Assembly: GCF_003330765.1 (NCBI RefSeq)
Contig: NZ_CP024903.1
Coordinates: forward strand, 3,100,001-3,164,000
Source: Burkholderia pyrrocinia
GTDB lineage: Bacteria; Pseudomonadota; Gammaproteobacteria; Burkholderiales; Burkholderiaceae
Reading direction: 5' to 3'
DNA: 64,000 bases
The notes under the pieces are model-generated. The model was not told where the DNA came from, did no database searches, and saw only the letters and a program-made list of their open reading frames with translations. Numbering within the stretch: the first letter of the stretch is position 1; each line of letters opens with the position of its first letter. Position numbers and translations under genes: made by a program. This document shows positions 7,194 to 17,558 of this stretch, one piece after another.

Positions 7194-8733
7194 GTCGCCC
7201 CGCCCGCTGCTCGAGATGCGCCGGATCAGCAAGACGTTTCCGGCCGTGCGTGCACTCGACAACGTCAGCCTGACCGTTTATCCGGGCGAGATCCATTCGC
7301 TGATGGGCGAGAACGGCGCGGGCAAATCGACGCTGATGAAGATCCTGTCGGGCGCGTACCGCGCCGACGCCGGCGGCGAGATCCTGATCGACGGCGAACG
7401 CATCGACATCGACGGCCCGCTCGCCGCGCGCGATGCGGGCGTCGCGGTGATCTACCAGGAGTTGTGCCTTTCGCCGAACCTGACCGTCGCGGAAAACATC
7501 TACGTCGGCCGCGAACTGCGGCGCGGCAACCGGCGCTGGGGCACGATCGACCGCGCGGCGATGGCCCGCGGCTGCCAGGACGTACTCGCGCGCCTGGGCG
7601 CATCGTTCGGGCCCGACACGCTGGTCGACACGCTGTCGATCGCCGAACAGCAGCTCGTCGAGATCGCGCGCGCCGTGCACACCCGCGCACGCATCCTCGT
7701 GATGGACGAGCCGACGACGCCGCTGTCGTCGCGCGAGACCGAGCACCTGTTCCGCCTGATCCGCCAGTTGCGCGAGGAAGGTCTCGCGATCATCTACATC
7801 AGCCACCGGATGGCGGAGATCTACGAACTGTCCGACCGCGTGTCGGTGCTGCGCGACGGCGCGTACGTCGGCACGCTCGAACGCGAATCGCTGTCGGCCG
7901 ATCGCCTCGTCGCGATGATGGTCGGCCGCGACATCTCCGGCTTCTACAAGAAGGAACACGCGCCGTACGACCCCGGCCACCTGCTGCTGTCGGTACGCGA
8001 CATCGCCGACGGCGCGCGCGTGCGCGGCTGCAGCCTCGACCTGCACGCCGGCGAGGTGCTCGGCATCGCGGGGCTCGTCGGCGCGGGCCGCACCGAACTC
8101 GCGCGGCTGATCTTCGGCGCCGAATCGCGCGTGCGCGGCGACGTGAAGCTGGGCGACCGCACGTTCGGCGCGCACTCGCCGCGCGCCGCGATCGACGCGG
8201 GCCTCGTCTACCTGACCGAGGACCGCAAGCGCCAGGGCCTGTTCCTCGACATGAGCGTGCGCGACAACATCAACATCTCGGTCTGCAACCGCGATGCACG
8301 ACTCGGCGCGCTCGACCTCGCACGCGGCGGCGAACGCGCGCGCGACGCGATTGCATCGCTGTCGATCCGCGTACCCCACGCGAACGTCAACGTCGGCGCG
8401 CTGTCGGGCGGCAACCAGCAGAAAGTGCTGCTGTCACGCCTGCTCGAGACGAAGCCGCGCGTGCTGATCCTCGACGAACCGACGCGCGGCGTCGACATCG
8501 GCGCGAAATCGGAAATCTACCGGATCATCAACGAACTGGCCCGTGCCGGCGTGGGCGTGATCGTGATCTCGAGCGAGCTGCCGGAGATCATCGGCGTCGC
8601 GGATCGCGTGCTCGTGATGCGCGAAGGCGAGATCGCGGGCGAACTCGGCGGCCATACGCACACGCCCATCACGCAGGAAGCCATCATCGCGCTCGCCACC
8701 GGCTCGCAGGCCGAACTCGCCGACGCGCACTGA
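7180..8733 (+). CDS. Sugar ABC transporter ATPase, two ABC domains
   Basis: A 517-residue RbsA/XylG/AraG-type ATPase that powers import at the inner-membrane face. Domain 1 has Walker [10 protein letters not shown], a signature [14 protein letters not shown] and Walker [12 protein letters not shown]. Domain 2 has a degenerate Walker [11 protein letters not shown], signature [13 protein letters not shown] and Walker [13 protein letters not shown], the usual asymmetry of this family. The ATG at 7180 overlaps the end of the ROK gene; upstream in-frame codons lie in the ROK coding region and are ignored. The first Walker B is followed by PTTPL rather than the common PTAAL. It pairs with the permease and binding-protein genes downstream. 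Confidence 0.93.
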   Translation: MSRSESPRPLLEMRRISKTFPAVRALDNVSLTVYPGEIHSLMGENGAGKSTLMKILSGAYRADAGGEILIDGERIDIDGPLAARDAGVAVIYQELCLSPNLTVAENIYVGRELRRGNRRWGTIDRAAMARGCQDVLARLGASFGPDTLVDTLSIAEQQLVEIARAVHTRARILVMDEPTTPLSSRETEHLFRLIRQLREEGLAIIYISHRMAEIYELSDRVSVLRDGAYVGTLERESLSADRLVAMMVGRDISGFYKKEHAPYDPGHLLLSVRDIADGARVRGCSLDLHAGEVLGIAGLVGAGRTELARLIFGAESRVRGDVKLGDRTFGAHSPRAAIDAGLVYLTEDRKRQGLFLDMSVRDNINISVCNRDARLGALDLARGGERARDAIASLSIRVPHANVNVGALSGGNQQKVLLSRLLETKPRVLILDEPTRGVDIGAKSEIYRIINELARAGVGVIVISSELPEIIGVADRVLVMREGEIAGELGGHTHTPITQEAIIALATGSQAELADAH

Positions 8734-8774
8734 GCCCCGCTCTTTCATTTCACTCTTACATTCAGGTTACCGAA

Positions 8775-9812
8775 ATGATCAACCCGACCAAGCAGCGGAA
8801 CCTCGCTTCCGCGACGGCCCATCCGGTGGGCGATCGTACTCCCCAGTTGCGCGCCGCCGCTCATCGCGCACGCATGCAGTCGCTGATACGCACCGCCGGC
8901 ATGCTGCCGGTGCTGCTGGTGCTGTGCATCGCGTTCGGCTTCCTGACCGACGGCTTCTTCACGCTGCAGAACCTGTCGATCGTCACGCAGCAGGCGTCGA
9001 TCAACATCGTGCTCGCCGCCGGCATGACCTTCGTGATCCTGACAGGCGGCATCGACCTGTCGGTCGGCTCGGTGCTCGCCGCTGCGGCCGTCGCGGCGCT
9101 GCTCGCGTCGACCATTCCGGGCTGGGGCTGGCTCGGCGTGCCCTTCGCGCTCGCTGTCGGCCTCGTGTTCGGCGCGATCAACGGCGGCCTGATCTCGTTC
9201 CTGCGCCTGCCCCCGTTCATCGTCACGCTCGGGGCGATGACGGCCGTGCGCGGCGTCGCGCGCCTGATCGGCAACGACACGACCCTATTCAATCCGCAAC
9301 TGCCGTTCGCGTTCATCGGCAACGGCACGATCCTCGGCGTGCCATGGCTCGTCGTCATCGCGTGCGCGGTGATCGCGATCTCGTGGTTCATCCTGCGCCG
9401 CACGGTGCTCGGGATGCGGATCTATTCGGTCGGCGGCAATCCGGAAGCAGCACGCCTGTCGGGCATCAACGTGCGGGCGATCCAGCTGTTCGTGTATGCG
9501 GCGTCGGGGCTGCTCGCGGGCCTCGGCGCAGTGATGTCGGCCGCGCGACTCTATGCAGCCAACGGCCTGCAGCTCGGCCAGTCCTACGAACTCGACGCGA
9601 TCGCCGCGGTGATCCTCGGCGGCACGAGCTTCGTCGGCGGCGTCGGCTCGATCGTCGGCACGCTGATCGGCGCGCTGATCATCGCAGTACTGACGAACGG
9701 TCTCGTGCTGCTCGGCGTGTCCGACATCTGGCAGTACATCATCAAGGGGCTCGTGATCATCGGCGCCGTCGCTCTCGATCGCTATCGCCAGCGCGATTCG
9801 GCACGCACCTGA
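8775..9812 (+). CDS. Sugar ABC transporter permease, RbsC family
   Basis: A 345-residue inner-membrane permease with about eight to ten hydrophobic segments, from GMLPVLLVLCIAFGFLTDGF to IIKGLVIIGAVALDRYR. Family hallmarks are present: ILTGGIDLSVGS near residue 90, the EAA-like loop SVGGNPEAARLSGIN, and AVILGGTSFVGGVGS. A roughly 35-residue polar N-terminal extension precedes the first helix. It lies 41 bp after the ATPase gene and 83 bp before the binding protein gene, so the three form one import complex. Confidence 0.93.
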   Translation: MINPTKQRNLASATAHPVGDRTPQLRAAAHRARMQSLIRTAGMLPVLLVLCIAFGFLTDGFFTLQNLSIVTQQASINIVLAAGMTFVILTGGIDLSVGSVLAAAAVAALLASTIPGWGWLGVPFALAVGLVFGAINGGLISFLRLPPFIVTLGAMTAVRGVARLIGNDTTLFNPQLPFAFIGNGTILGVPWLVVIACAVIAISWFILRRTVLGMRIYSVGGNPEAARLSGINVRAIQLFVYAASGLLAGLGAVMSAARLYAANGLQLGQSYELDAIAAVILGGTSFVGGVGSIVGTLIGALIIAVLTNGLVLLGVSDIWQYIIKGLVIIGAVALDRYRQRDSART

Positions 9813-9895
9813 CACCCTTCCCGTCCATTCAACCTTGCGGCGCAGGCAGGTCCTCCTGCGCCGCCCGCCCACCGACCTCACGGAGACACAACGAC

Positions 9896-10837
9896 ATGTT
9901 CAAGCACAAAGCCGCCCTGACCGCCGTCGCCTGCGCACTCGCATTCGGCGCTTCCGCCGCACACGCGGCCGACAAGCCGCTCAAATCGATCGGCGTCACG
10001 GTCGGGTCGCTCGGCAACCCGTACTTCGTCACGATCGTCAAGGGCGCCGAGGCGCGCGCCAGGCAGCTCAACCCGAATGCGAAGGTCACGGCCGTGTCGG
10101 CCGACTACGACCTGAACAAGCAGTTCACGCAGATCGACAACTTCATCTCCGCACACGTCGACATGATCCTGCTCAACGCCACCGACCCGAAGGCGATCGA
10201 GCCGGCGGTGAAGAAGGCGCAGGCGGCCGGCATCACGGTCGTGGCGATCGACGTCGCGGCGGCCGGCGCGAACGCGACAGTGCAGACCAACAACGTGAAG
10301 GCCGGCGAGCTGGCGTGCGACTACATCGCGAAGAAACTCAACGGCAAGGGCAACGTGATCATCGAGAACGGTCCGCAGGTGTCGGCCGTGATCGATCGCG
10401 TCAACGGCTGCAAGACCGTGCTCGCGAAAAACGCGGGCATCAAGCTGCTGTCGAGCGACCAGGACGGCAAGGGTTCGCGCGAAGGCGGAATGAACGCGAT
10501 GCAGGGCTACCTGACGCGCTTTCCGAAGCTCGATGCGGTGTTCACGATCAACGACCCGCAGGCGATCGGCAGCGATCTCGCCGCGAAACAGTTGAATCGT
10601 CCGGGCATCGTGATCACGTCGGTCGACGGCGCGCCCGACATCGAGGTGGCGCTCAAGTCCAACACGCTGGTGCAAGCGTCGTCGAGCCAGGACCCGTGGG
10701 CGATGGCGCAGCAGGCCGTCAACGTCGGCTACGGAATCATGAACGGCCAGAAGCCGGCCAATCCGATGATCCTGATCGAGCCGACGCTCATCACGCGCGA
10801 CAACGTGAAGGCTTACAAAGGCTGGAGCTCGCACTGA
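9896..10837 (+). CDS. Periplasmic sugar-binding protein (RbsB-like)
   Basis: A 313-residue secreted solute receptor with a Sec signal peptide cut after SAAHA (about residue 24). The mature protein has the peripla_BP_4 fold of ribose/fructose/xylose receptors: VGSLGNPYFVTIVKGAEA at the start of lobe 1, DMILLNATDPKAI, and INDPQAIGSDLAAKQ and ITSVDGAPD in lobe 2. It delivers the sugar to the RbsC-like permease. The ligand cannot be read from sequence alone. The downstream kinase, Pgi and Zwf point to a hexose entering as fructose 6-phosphate (inference). Confidence 0.93.
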   Translation: MFKHKAALTAVACALAFGASAAHAADKPLKSIGVTVGSLGNPYFVTIVKGAEARARQLNPNAKVTAVSADYDLNKQFTQIDNFISAHVDMILLNATDPKAIEPAVKKAQAAGITVVAIDVAAAGANATVQTNNVKAGELACDYIAKKLNGKGNVIIENGPQVSAVIDRVNGCKTVLAKNAGIKLLSSDQDGKGSREGGMNAMQGYLTRFPKLDAVFTINDPQAIGSDLAAKQLNRPGIVITSVDGAPDIEVALKSNTLVQASSSQDPWAMAQQAVNVGYGIMNGQKPANPMILIEPTLITRDNVKAYKGWSSH

Positions 10838-10870
10838 CCCATCCCAACGCATCCCAGGCCTGACACAACC

Positions 10871-12469
10871 ATGACATCCTTGACCCAAACGCGCGCGTGG
10901 CGCGCGCTCGCCAGCCACCGGGACGCCTTGTCTGACGTCTCGATCCGCGCGCGATTCGACAGCGACCCGGAGCGGGCATCGCGCTTCAGCCTCGAGGCGG
11001 CCGGGCTTTTCGTCGATTACTCGAAGAACCCTGTCGACGACGAAACAATCGCCCTGCTCGTCGCGCTCGCGCATGAGGCAGGTGTCGATGTGCATCGCAA
11101 CGCAATGTTCGCCGGCGAGAGAATCAACCGCACGGAGAATCGCGCAGTGCTGCACGTCGCGCTGCGTGACCGTTCGGGTAGGAAGCGTATTGTCGATGAT
11201 GTCGATGTGTCGCGGCTGGTAAGCGACGTGCTTGCCCGGATGCGGCGCTTCTCCCATGCGGTCCGCTCCGGTGAATGGCGTGGTCACACGGGCCGTCAGA
11301 TCACCGATATCGTCAACATCGGCATCGGCGGCTCGGACCTGGGTCCCAAGATGGTGTGCGAGGCGCTCAAGCCATACGCGCATGAACGGTTGCAGATGCA
11401 TTTCGTCTCGAATGTGGACGCAGCCGACATCGCCGAAGTGCTCAAGTGCGTGAACCCGGAGACGACGCTGTTCATCGTGTCGTCGAAAACGTTCACGACA
11501 CGTGAGACGCTCATGAACGCCCACACCGCCCGAGCTTGGCTGCTCGAAGGCGGTGCACCGGACTCGGCGATCGCGAAGCACTTCGTCGCCGTTTCGACGA
11601 ATGCCGCAGCCGTTGCGGAATTTGGCATTGATACCGGCAACATGTTCGAGTTCTGGGACTGGGTGGGCGGACGTTACTCGTTGTGGTCCGCCATCGGGCT
11701 GCCCATCGCGATCATGGCCGGCATGGACGCGTTCGAGCAGCTGCTCGACGGTGCGCACGCGATGGACCGTCACTTCGCGCAAGCACCGCTTGCTCGCAAC
11801 CTGCCCGTCCTGCTCGCCATGATCGGCATCTGGCATCAAAATTTCCTCGGCACGACGAGCCACCTGATCGCCCCATACGATAACTATCTGCACCGATTGC
11901 CCGCGTATCTGCAGCAGCTCGACATGGAAAGCAACGGCAAATCAGTGACGCTCGACGGCGAGCGCGTCGATTACGCCACCGGTCCGGTAATCTGGGGCGA
12001 GCCGGGTACGAACGGGCAACACGCGTTCTTCCAGCTCCTGCACCAGGGTACCGCGATCATCCCGACCGACTTCATCGTGTGCATGCGGCCGCATCACGCA
12101 TTCGACAATCACCAAGCCGTCCTCGTCGCAAACTGTTTCGCGCAGTCGGAGGCATTGATGAACGGATCGCGCTCGACAACCGAACCGCACCGCAATTTCG
12201 AAGGCAATCGGCCAACGAACACGATTTGCCTGGACACGCTCGATCCAGCGTCCCTCGGGGCGCTGATCGCACTGTACGAACACAAGGTATACGTGCAAGG
12301 CGTGGTATGGCGGATCAATTCGTTCGACCAGTGGGGCGTCGAACTCGGCAAAAAACTCGCGGTTGCGATCGAGGACGAGTTACTCACCCCAGGGCAGGTT
12401 CACTCGCACGACGGCTCGACAAACCAGCTGATCAACCGCTTCAAGACGCAGCGTCACGCCGCGGCCTGA
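10871..12469 (+). CDS. pgi: Glucose-6-phosphate isomerase
   Basis: A 532-residue cytoplasmic enzyme interconverting fructose 6-phosphate and glucose 6-phosphate. Signatures are present: [16 protein letters not shown] (about residues 268-283) and [18 protein letters not shown] near the C-terminus, with the sugar-phosphate loop [13 protein letters not shown] and [10 protein letters not shown]. Its length fits bacterial Pgi (about 530-550). It starts 33 bp after the binding-protein gene. Its place in a sugar operon suggests a dedicated copy feeding the Zwf enzyme encoded two genes later; most genomes of this group probably have another pgi elsewhere (inference). Confidence 0.95.
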   Translation: MTSLTQTRAWRALASHRDALSDVSIRARFDSDPERASRFSLEAAGLFVDYSKNPVDDETIALLVALAHEAGVDVHRNAMFAGERINRTENRAVLHVALRDRSGRKRIVDDVDVSRLVSDVLARMRRFSHAVRSGEWRGHTGRQITDIVNIGIGGSDLGPKMVCEALKPYAHERLQMHFVSNVDAADIAEVLKCVNPETTLFIVSSKTFTTRETLMNAHTARAWLLEGGAPDSAIAKHFVAVSTNAAAVAEFGIDTGNMFEFWDWVGGRYSLWSAIGLPIAIMAGMDAFEQLLDGAHAMDRHFAQAPLARNLPVLLAMIGIWHQNFLGTTSHLIAPYDNYLHRLPAYLQQLDMESNGKSVTLDGERVDYATGPVIWGEPGTNGQHAFFQLLHQGTAIIPTDFIVCMRPHHAFDNHQAVLVANCFAQSEALMNGSRSTTEPHRNFEGNRPTNTICLDTLDPASLGALIALYEHKVYVQGVVWRINSFDQWGVELGKKLAVAIEDELLTPGQVHSHDGSTNQLINRFKTQRHAAA

Positions 12470-12485
12470 CATCCCGGATCCCACG

Positions 12486-13418
12486 ATGAAGTTACCGCGA
12501 CTGGTCATCTTCGGCGAAGCCCTGACCGATTTCATTCGAGACGACACGAACCGCTGGCACAGCGTTGCTGGCGGCGCATGCTGGAATGTCGCCCGCGTCG
12601 GCGCGCGCCTGGGCGCGTCGACCGGCTTTGCCGGTGCCGTGAGCGCCGACATATTCGGAGACGAGCTCATGCAAAAGAGCGCCGAAGCCGGCCTTGACAT
12701 GCGTTTCACGCAGCAGGTCGACCGCCCGCCGCTTCTTGCCATGGTTGTTGCGACGCAGCCGCCCCAGTATTTCTTCATCGGCGAGAATAGCGCCGATCTC
12801 GCGTTCGATCCGACTGCACTGCCTCCGGATTGGCTCGAGACCGTCGAGATCGTTCATTTCGGCTGTCTCGGTCTGGTGCGCGAGCCCCTCGCTTCGCGTC
12901 TGATCGAAATTGCGCTTGCCGTGCGTGCTGCGGGCAAGCGGATTTCGTTCGACCCCAACTTTCGCGCGCCGATGGCCAATCCATCGTACCGCGACACCTT
13001 GCGCACGATGATGGGTCTCTCGGACTACATCAAGGTGTCCGACGAGGATCTCATCGGTCTGTTCCCCGAGTTCGACGAGGCAGCTGCACTCGCGCAAATC
13101 CGTGCATGGGCTCCGCAGGCTGCGGTGCTCGTCACGCGCGGAGCGGCTGGCATGGAACTCTTCGCCGGCAAGGAAACGCTGGTGCAGCCGGGATTCAAGG
13201 TCACGGTCGTCGACACGGTCGGCTGCGGCGACGCATGCGTCGGCAGTTGGATGACAAGCCTGCTGATGAGCCCGGAAGCCGCCGCGGCCGAACATCTTCG
13301 ATTCGCCGCCGCCTGTGCGGCGCTCGTTGCCTCGCGTGCCGGCGCATATGCGCCGACGGCGACCGAAGTACAAGCGCTGATCGAATCGGCAAACGCAACC
13401 GCGAGCGCAGCCCAATGA
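12486..13418 (+). CDS. PfkB-family sugar kinase, likely fructokinase
   Basis: A 310-residue ribokinase-like enzyme that phosphorylates a sugar with ATP. It begins LVIFGEALTDFI, has the GGACWNVARVGARLG substrate region, DPNFRAPM in the middle, and the C-terminal anion-hole/catalytic motif DTVGCGDACVGS; the family form is DTxGAGD, so Ala is replaced by Cys while the Gly-Asp base is kept. It follows pgi by 16 bp and overlaps zwf by ATGA. Because Pgi and Zwf are co-encoded, fructose to fructose 6-phosphate is the most economical reaction. A 2-keto-3-deoxygluconate or ribo-sugar specificity is not excluded. Confidence 0.85.
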   Translation: MKLPRLVIFGEALTDFIRDDTNRWHSVAGGACWNVARVGARLGASTGFAGAVSADIFGDELMQKSAEAGLDMRFTQQVDRPPLLAMVVATQPPQYFFIGENSADLAFDPTALPPDWLETVEIVHFGCLGLVREPLASRLIEIALAVRAAGKRISFDPNFRAPMANPSYRDTLRTMMGLSDYIKVSDEDLIGLFPEFDEAAALAQIRAWAPQAAVLVTRGAAGMELFAGKETLVQPGFKVTVVDTVGCGDACVGSWMTSLLMSPEAAAAEHLRFAAACAALVASRAGAYAPTATEVQALIESANATASAAQ

Positions 13419-14887
13419 GTGCGCACACCCCGTCTTCCGGTACCCCGGCTCCGTTCGAATTCGTGCTGTTCGGCGGCACCGGCGATCTCGCAATGCGCAA
13501 GATCCTGCCGGCGCTCTACTCCGCTCATCGCGATGGCCTGCTCGCACCCGAAGGACGCATCATCGCGGTTGCGCAGAACGATCTCGATACCGCCAGCTAC
13601 CTGAACTGGGTCGACGCGTCGGTGCGGCCGCACCTGACGCAGGCCCGGTTCGATGAAAGCGCATGGCGCGATTTCTGCGCACGGCTCTCGTACGTGGCAC
13701 TTGACGCAAGCCAGCCTGGCACCTTCTCGCGCTTGGCCAACGCGCTCTCGCCGACATCATCACGCCAGATTTTTTATCTGGCGACAGGACCATCACTTTT
13801 CGTGCCGATTTGCCGCGCGCTCGCGCAGGCAGGGCTCGCCCCGTCGACATCGCGAATCGTGCTCGAAAAACCGCTGGGCTACGATCTCGCCTCGTCGACG
13901 ACGATCAACGATGCGGTCGGTCAAATTTTTTCCGAAGAGCAGATCTACCGAATCGATCATTACCTCGGCAAGGAAGCCGTGCAAAACCTGTTCGCGCTGC
14001 GGTTCGGCAACGTGATGTTCGAGCCGTTGTGGCGTCGTGAATGGATCGACAACATTCAGATCACGGTTGCAGAGGAACTCGGCGTCGGCGGGCGCGGCGG
14101 GTTTTACGATCAGACAGGTGCGCTGCGCGACATGGTGCAGAACCATCTGCTTCAGTTGCTCGCGATCGTCGCGATGGAACCGCCTCAATCGATGGAAGCT
14201 GACGCGGTCCGCGACGAGAAGCTGCGCGTGCTGCGCGCGCTCAAACCGCTCACCGAAGAAGCGTTGCATCAGAGCGTCGTACGCGGACAGTATCGCGCGG
14301 GGGCGATCTGCGGGCAGTCGGTGCCGGGTTACCTCGACGAATCCGGGATCCGGACCGACAGTACGACCGAAACCTTCGTCGCGTTGGTGGCCGAGGTCGA
14401 AAACTGGCGCTGGGCCGGCGTACCGTTCTTTCTCCGCACGGGCAAGCGACTGGCACGACGCGCGGCTGAGATTGTCGTCACATTCAAGCGCCCACCGCAT
14501 TCGGCGCTCGGCCCAACGGCGCTGTGGGCGGGCTCGAACCGGTTGACGATTCGGCTACAACCGGATGAATCGATCCGCCTGAGCACACTCGCGAAGCGGC
14601 CGGGGCTCGGCATGACCCTGCAAGGCGTCTACCTTGATCTCGCGTTCGACCGATTCTTTCAGCAAGATCGGATGGAAGCGTATCAGCGCCTGTTGCTTGA
14701 TGTGATCGCCGGTCGACTCGCGTTGTTCGTGCGTCGCGACGAGCAGGAAGCCGCATGGCGCTGGGTCGCGCCAATTCTCGACTTGAAGACGGCGCCAAAA
14801 CCGTATTCGGCTGGAAACTGGGGGCCTGCGCAAGCCAGCGCGTTGCTGGCGAGATATGGCACATGCTGGAGCGAGGAAGAGAACTAA
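13415..14887 (+). CDS. zwf: Glucose-6-phosphate 1-dehydrogenase
   Basis: A 490-residue enzyme oxidising glucose 6-phosphate to 6-phosphogluconolactone with NAD(P)+. The Rossmann start reads LFGGTGDLAMRKILPALY, EKPLGYDL follows near residue 150, and the catalytic signature RIDHYLGKE is intact. The ATG overlaps the kinase stop codon (ATGA), showing translational coupling. Length is normal for bacterial G6PDH (about 480-500). Product would enter the Entner-Doudoroff or oxidative pentose phosphate route; no pgl or edd is in the window. Confidence 0.95.
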   Translation: MSAHTPSSGTPAPFEFVLFGGTGDLAMRKILPALYSAHRDGLLAPEGRIIAVAQNDLDTASYLNWVDASVRPHLTQARFDESAWRDFCARLSYVALDASQPGTFSRLANALSPTSSRQIFYLATGPSLFVPICRALAQAGLAPSTSRIVLEKPLGYDLASSTTINDAVGQIFSEEQIYRIDHYLGKEAVQNLFALRFGNVMFEPLWRREWIDNIQITVAEELGVGGRGGFYDQTGALRDMVQNHLLQLLAIVAMEPPQSMEADAVRDEKLRVLRALKPLTEEALHQSVVRGQYRAGAICGQSVPGYLDESGIRTDSTTETFVALVAEVENWRWAGVPFFLRTGKRLARRAAEIVVTFKRPPHSALGPTALWAGSNRLTIRLQPDESIRLSTLAKRPGLGMTLQGVYLDLAFDRFFQQDRMEAYQRLLLDVIAGRLALFVRRDEQEAAWRWVAPILDLKTAPKPYSAGNWGPAQASALLARYGTCWSEEEN

Positions 14888-14950
14888 TCCGCGCAAGCAT
14901 GCCTCTTCCCTATCGTAGAAACGTCCTTTCCAACTACACCCGACGAAGCA

Positions 14951-15982
14951 ATGGATACAGTCTGGCATCTCAAATGGGCACATGGTGCGTTCGATCTCCA
15001 TGCAGCAGGAGGCATGCTCGGCAGCGTTGCATTTCAGCAAGGCGGCCGAACGATCCGTCCGTTCTATGAAGCGCCATGGATCGGCCGAGCCGAACAACAA
15101 CCCTCCGGGCTACTGGGCGTCATGCGAAGCGAATTCCCGTGTGTACCGTTCGGTGTCCCATACTCACCCGATCGACTGCCCGCCAGCTGGCGGGAAACTG
15201 CTGCGACGCCGACGACCCCGCGTGACGCCGCACTCGATTCGAGCGACGATCTGCAGCATGGTTATGGCTGTACCGGCACATGGTCACTCGTCAGACGAAC
15301 CACGCATGAGATCGAAATCGGAATTGAATATCCCGAAACATCGTCAATCGCACGACTCACCCGCATCGTGCGCGCCGATCCGGCTTGCGCTGCCTTGGAC
15401 ATCATTCTCCGAATCGAAGCGCGCAGGTCGATTCGATACCCCATCGGGCTCCATCCGAATCTCGCGTTGCCAACGCTCACTGGCGCATTTCGAATCGATC
15501 CCGGCAGATACCGTTTCGGGATGGTGCACCCGGCAGGCCCGGAACCCGGCATATCGAGCGCGCTTGCTGGTGCGACATTCGAAACCCTCGAGCGCGTCCC
15601 CCTTGCGGCCGGTGGCCTCGGCGCGTTTGACCGCCTACCGCTCGCGCAGTCCACGGAAGAAATCCTCCAGCTCTGCGGAATCGACGGTTCGGTAACGATG
15701 ACTGACGACGATGCCGGCACACGCTACCGGCTGACATGGGATGCCGACGCGCTTCCGTCACTGCTGTTGTGGATCAGCAACCGCGGGCGTACCTATGCGC
15801 CGTGGAACGGCCGCAACCTCTGCGTGGGCATCGAGCCGATTGCGAGTGCATTCGAGCTTGGCCGCGCGGCCTCGCTCGCGCCTAATCCGATCAATTCGCG
15901 AGGCGTCCGAACGGCACTCACATTGAACCCGGACACCCGAACAGAAATCGCTTACCGATTCGAGATGCTCGCCGCACATTAG
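14951..15982 (+). CDS. Aldose 1-epimerase (mutarotase)-like protein
   Basis: A 343-residue protein of the galactose-mutarotase-like superfamily by pattern and context. Candidate substrate-contact positions are the YPIGLHPNLALP segment (His and Asn), FGMVHPAG, and a late Glu in NLCVGIEPIASAF, a common place for the catalytic Glu. It would interconvert sugar anomers before or after transport. It is the last gene of the sugar operon, 63 bp after zwf. Sequence similarity to classical GalM is weak, so the exact sugar is open. Confidence 0.7.
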   Translation: MDTVWHLKWAHGAFDLHAAGGMLGSVAFQQGGRTIRPFYEAPWIGRAEQQPSGLLGVMRSEFPCVPFGVPYSPDRLPASWRETAATPTTPRDAALDSSDDLQHGYGCTGTWSLVRRTTHEIEIGIEYPETSSIARLTRIVRADPACAALDIILRIEARRSIRYPIGLHPNLALPTLTGAFRIDPGRYRFGMVHPAGPEPGISSALAGATFETLERVPLAAGGLGAFDRLPLAQSTEEILQLCGIDGSVTMTDDDAGTRYRLTWDADALPSLLLWISNRGRTYAPWNGRNLCVGIEPIASAFELGRAASLAPNPINSRGVRTALTLNPDTRTEIAYRFEMLAAH

Positions 15983-16332
15983 GCTTGCATCCCGCAGCGG
16001 ACTGATTTTGCTCCAAATCTTCTAAAAATTGATCTGATCCAAGCGCTAGTTTCATGATTATTCGACCTTTCGGCATTTTTCATATGAATAGTTGTACTAC
16101 ATGATTTTTTGTATGTAGTTTCGCCTTGCCCACATGCCCACCACGGGGACTTCGTCCAGCTTACCCGGCTGGACACTTCGCAAGCGGAGATCATTTCGCT
16201 TTCCCGCTTGACACTTAATCTGTTTTTCACAACACATTATTTCGTTTTCCTTATTTTATTCGGTGACAGTACGTATCGGATCTGTTGTGCCGCAGTAACG
16301 CGTTTTCCTTTCTGACAGGTTTGGAGCCAATT
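15983..16332. promoter_or_regulatory. Leader region of the porin gene, with dyads
   Basis: A 350 bp AT-richer gap before the porin. It holds three inverted repeats: ACTACAT/ATGTAGT (16096-16119), GTCCAGC/GCTGGAC (16154-16174) and CAAGCGG/CCGCTTG (about 16182-16210). A consensus -35 box TTGACA occurs at 16208-16213, but no clear -10 at the usual spacing. The first dyad looks like a regulator site. The others may be mRNA structure in the porin leader. Confidence 0.4.
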
Positions 16333-17436
16333 ATGAAAAAAGCAATACTCACTGCCACGTTGATGTCCGCCGGTATCGTTGCCCACGCACAAAGCAGTGT
16401 CACGCTCTACGGCCGCCTCGACGCGGGCATCGAGTACTTGAGCGGCATTGCCAACGGCAATGGCGGCACAACAAGCCGCTGGCGTGCCGAAAGCGGCGAC
16501 TGGGGTACCAGCCTCTGGGGCTTGAAAGGTTCCGAGGATATTGGCGGTGGAAATAAGGCTGTCTTCCACCTCGAAGGCTCGTTCAATGCGATGAACGGTG
16601 GCCTCGGCGGCACCGGCTCTATCTGGGATCGCTGGGCAACGGTCGGTTTTTCCAATGACGCTTTCGGCACCCTGCTGCTCGGCCGCGAGCTCTCGATCTC
16701 GAACGGGTTGTGGGACTTCGATCCGCTCGGCCAAACTTCCTGGTCGTCCGGTTCACTCGTGCGTGGGCGCAACTGGAACAAGACCAGCAACAACATTTCG
16801 TACCAGTCGCCGGCCTTCTACGGTTTCGACGTGTACGGCCAGTATTCGCTGTCGAATGCAACGAGCTGGAATGGTAACGGCACAACCGCACAGGGTCGCT
16901 CCGACGGTCTGCAACTGACCTACACGAACCCGTACTTCCAGGTTCGCGGCATCTATGACGAAGCGCGCGACGTGAACGGCAAGTTTTCCGACGTGTTCAA
17001 CTATTCTCGGGAGTACTTCGCCGGCCTGAACGTATTCCTCGGCCAGTTCAAACTGCAAGCGGCCTATCAGACCTCGCACGCAAATGGCGCGCCGGCCGCC
17101 AACAACGGCATCACGTCGACGCAGCAAGTCTGGGGCGGCGTAACATGGCAGGCTACAGCGGCCGCAGCCTTGACCGGCGCCGTCTATCACGTCAATGCCA
17201 ATCATGGCGGCGGTAACGCCAACATCTACACGATTGGCGGCACATACAACATCTCGAAGCGCACGCTCTTCGACATGCAGATTGCTACGGTTCGCAATAG
17301 CAAGAACGCGAACTTCGGCCTGGAGTCGAACGCAGCAGGCGCCGGCGGCCCCATCGCCGGCGGTGGCTACAACGACAATCCGACACCCGGCCATAGCCAG
17401 ACGGGCGTCTACGCCGGCATCCAGCATCTGTTCTGA
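16333..17436 (+). CDS. Outer-membrane general porin
   Basis: A 367-residue trimeric beta-barrel porin of the beta-proteobacterial Porin_4 type. The signal peptide ends VAHA before QSSVTLYGRLDAGIEY, the family's usual first strand. Internal motifs include WGLKGSEDIGGGNKAVFHLEGSF and GTLLLGRELS, and the chain ends IQHLF with the terminal Phe needed for Bam recognition. The ATG at 16333 has GGAG 8 bases upstream. It lies downstream of the sugar operon and may serve sugar uptake across the outer membrane, with its own leader region. Confidence 0.92.
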   Translation: MKKAILTATLMSAGIVAHAQSSVTLYGRLDAGIEYLSGIANGNGGTTSRWRAESGDWGTSLWGLKGSEDIGGGNKAVFHLEGSFNAMNGGLGGTGSIWDRWATVGFSNDAFGTLLLGRELSISNGLWDFDPLGQTSWSSGSLVRGRNWNKTSNNISYQSPAFYGFDVYGQYSLSNATSWNGNGTTAQGRSDGLQLTYTNPYFQVRGIYDEARDVNGKFSDVFNYSREYFAGLNVFLGQFKLQAAYQTSHANGAPAANNGITSTQQVWGGVTWQATAAAALTGAVYHVNANHGGGNANIYTIGGTYNISKRTLFDMQIATVRNSKNANFGLESNAAGAGGPIAGGGYNDNPTPGHSQTGVYAGIQHLF

Positions 17437-17471
17437 TTCGATCTCGCATAAGGGATAGAAACGTTTTTCCA

Positions 17472-17494
17472 CGGCGCTTCGAGCGCCGCGTTTT
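17472..17494 (+). terminator. Possible terminator of the porin gene
   Basis: Stem CGGCGCT (17472-17478) and AGCGCCG (17482-17488) with a TCG loop, followed by CGTTTT. The U-run is short, so termination efficiency is uncertain. Confidence 0.5.
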
Positions 17495-17523
17495 GGTGCG
17501 ATGCCCCGCGAGGGCATCGCACC
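17495..17523. repeat. Strong 12-bp stem-loop after the porin
   Basis: GGTGCGATGCCC (17495-17506) and GGGCATCGCACC (17512-17523) are perfect arms with loop CGCGA, directly after the first stem-loop. There is no U-tract. It may back up termination or protect the porin mRNA 3' end. Confidence 0.6.
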
Positions 17524-17558
17524 TCGCTCCTCGACAAAATGCCAGCCCTAAAAACCCA

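Noticed and set aside
9878..11893. A 671-codon minus-strand frame over the binding-protein and pgi genes
   Set aside because: No motifs and biased composition; both plus-strand genes are certain.
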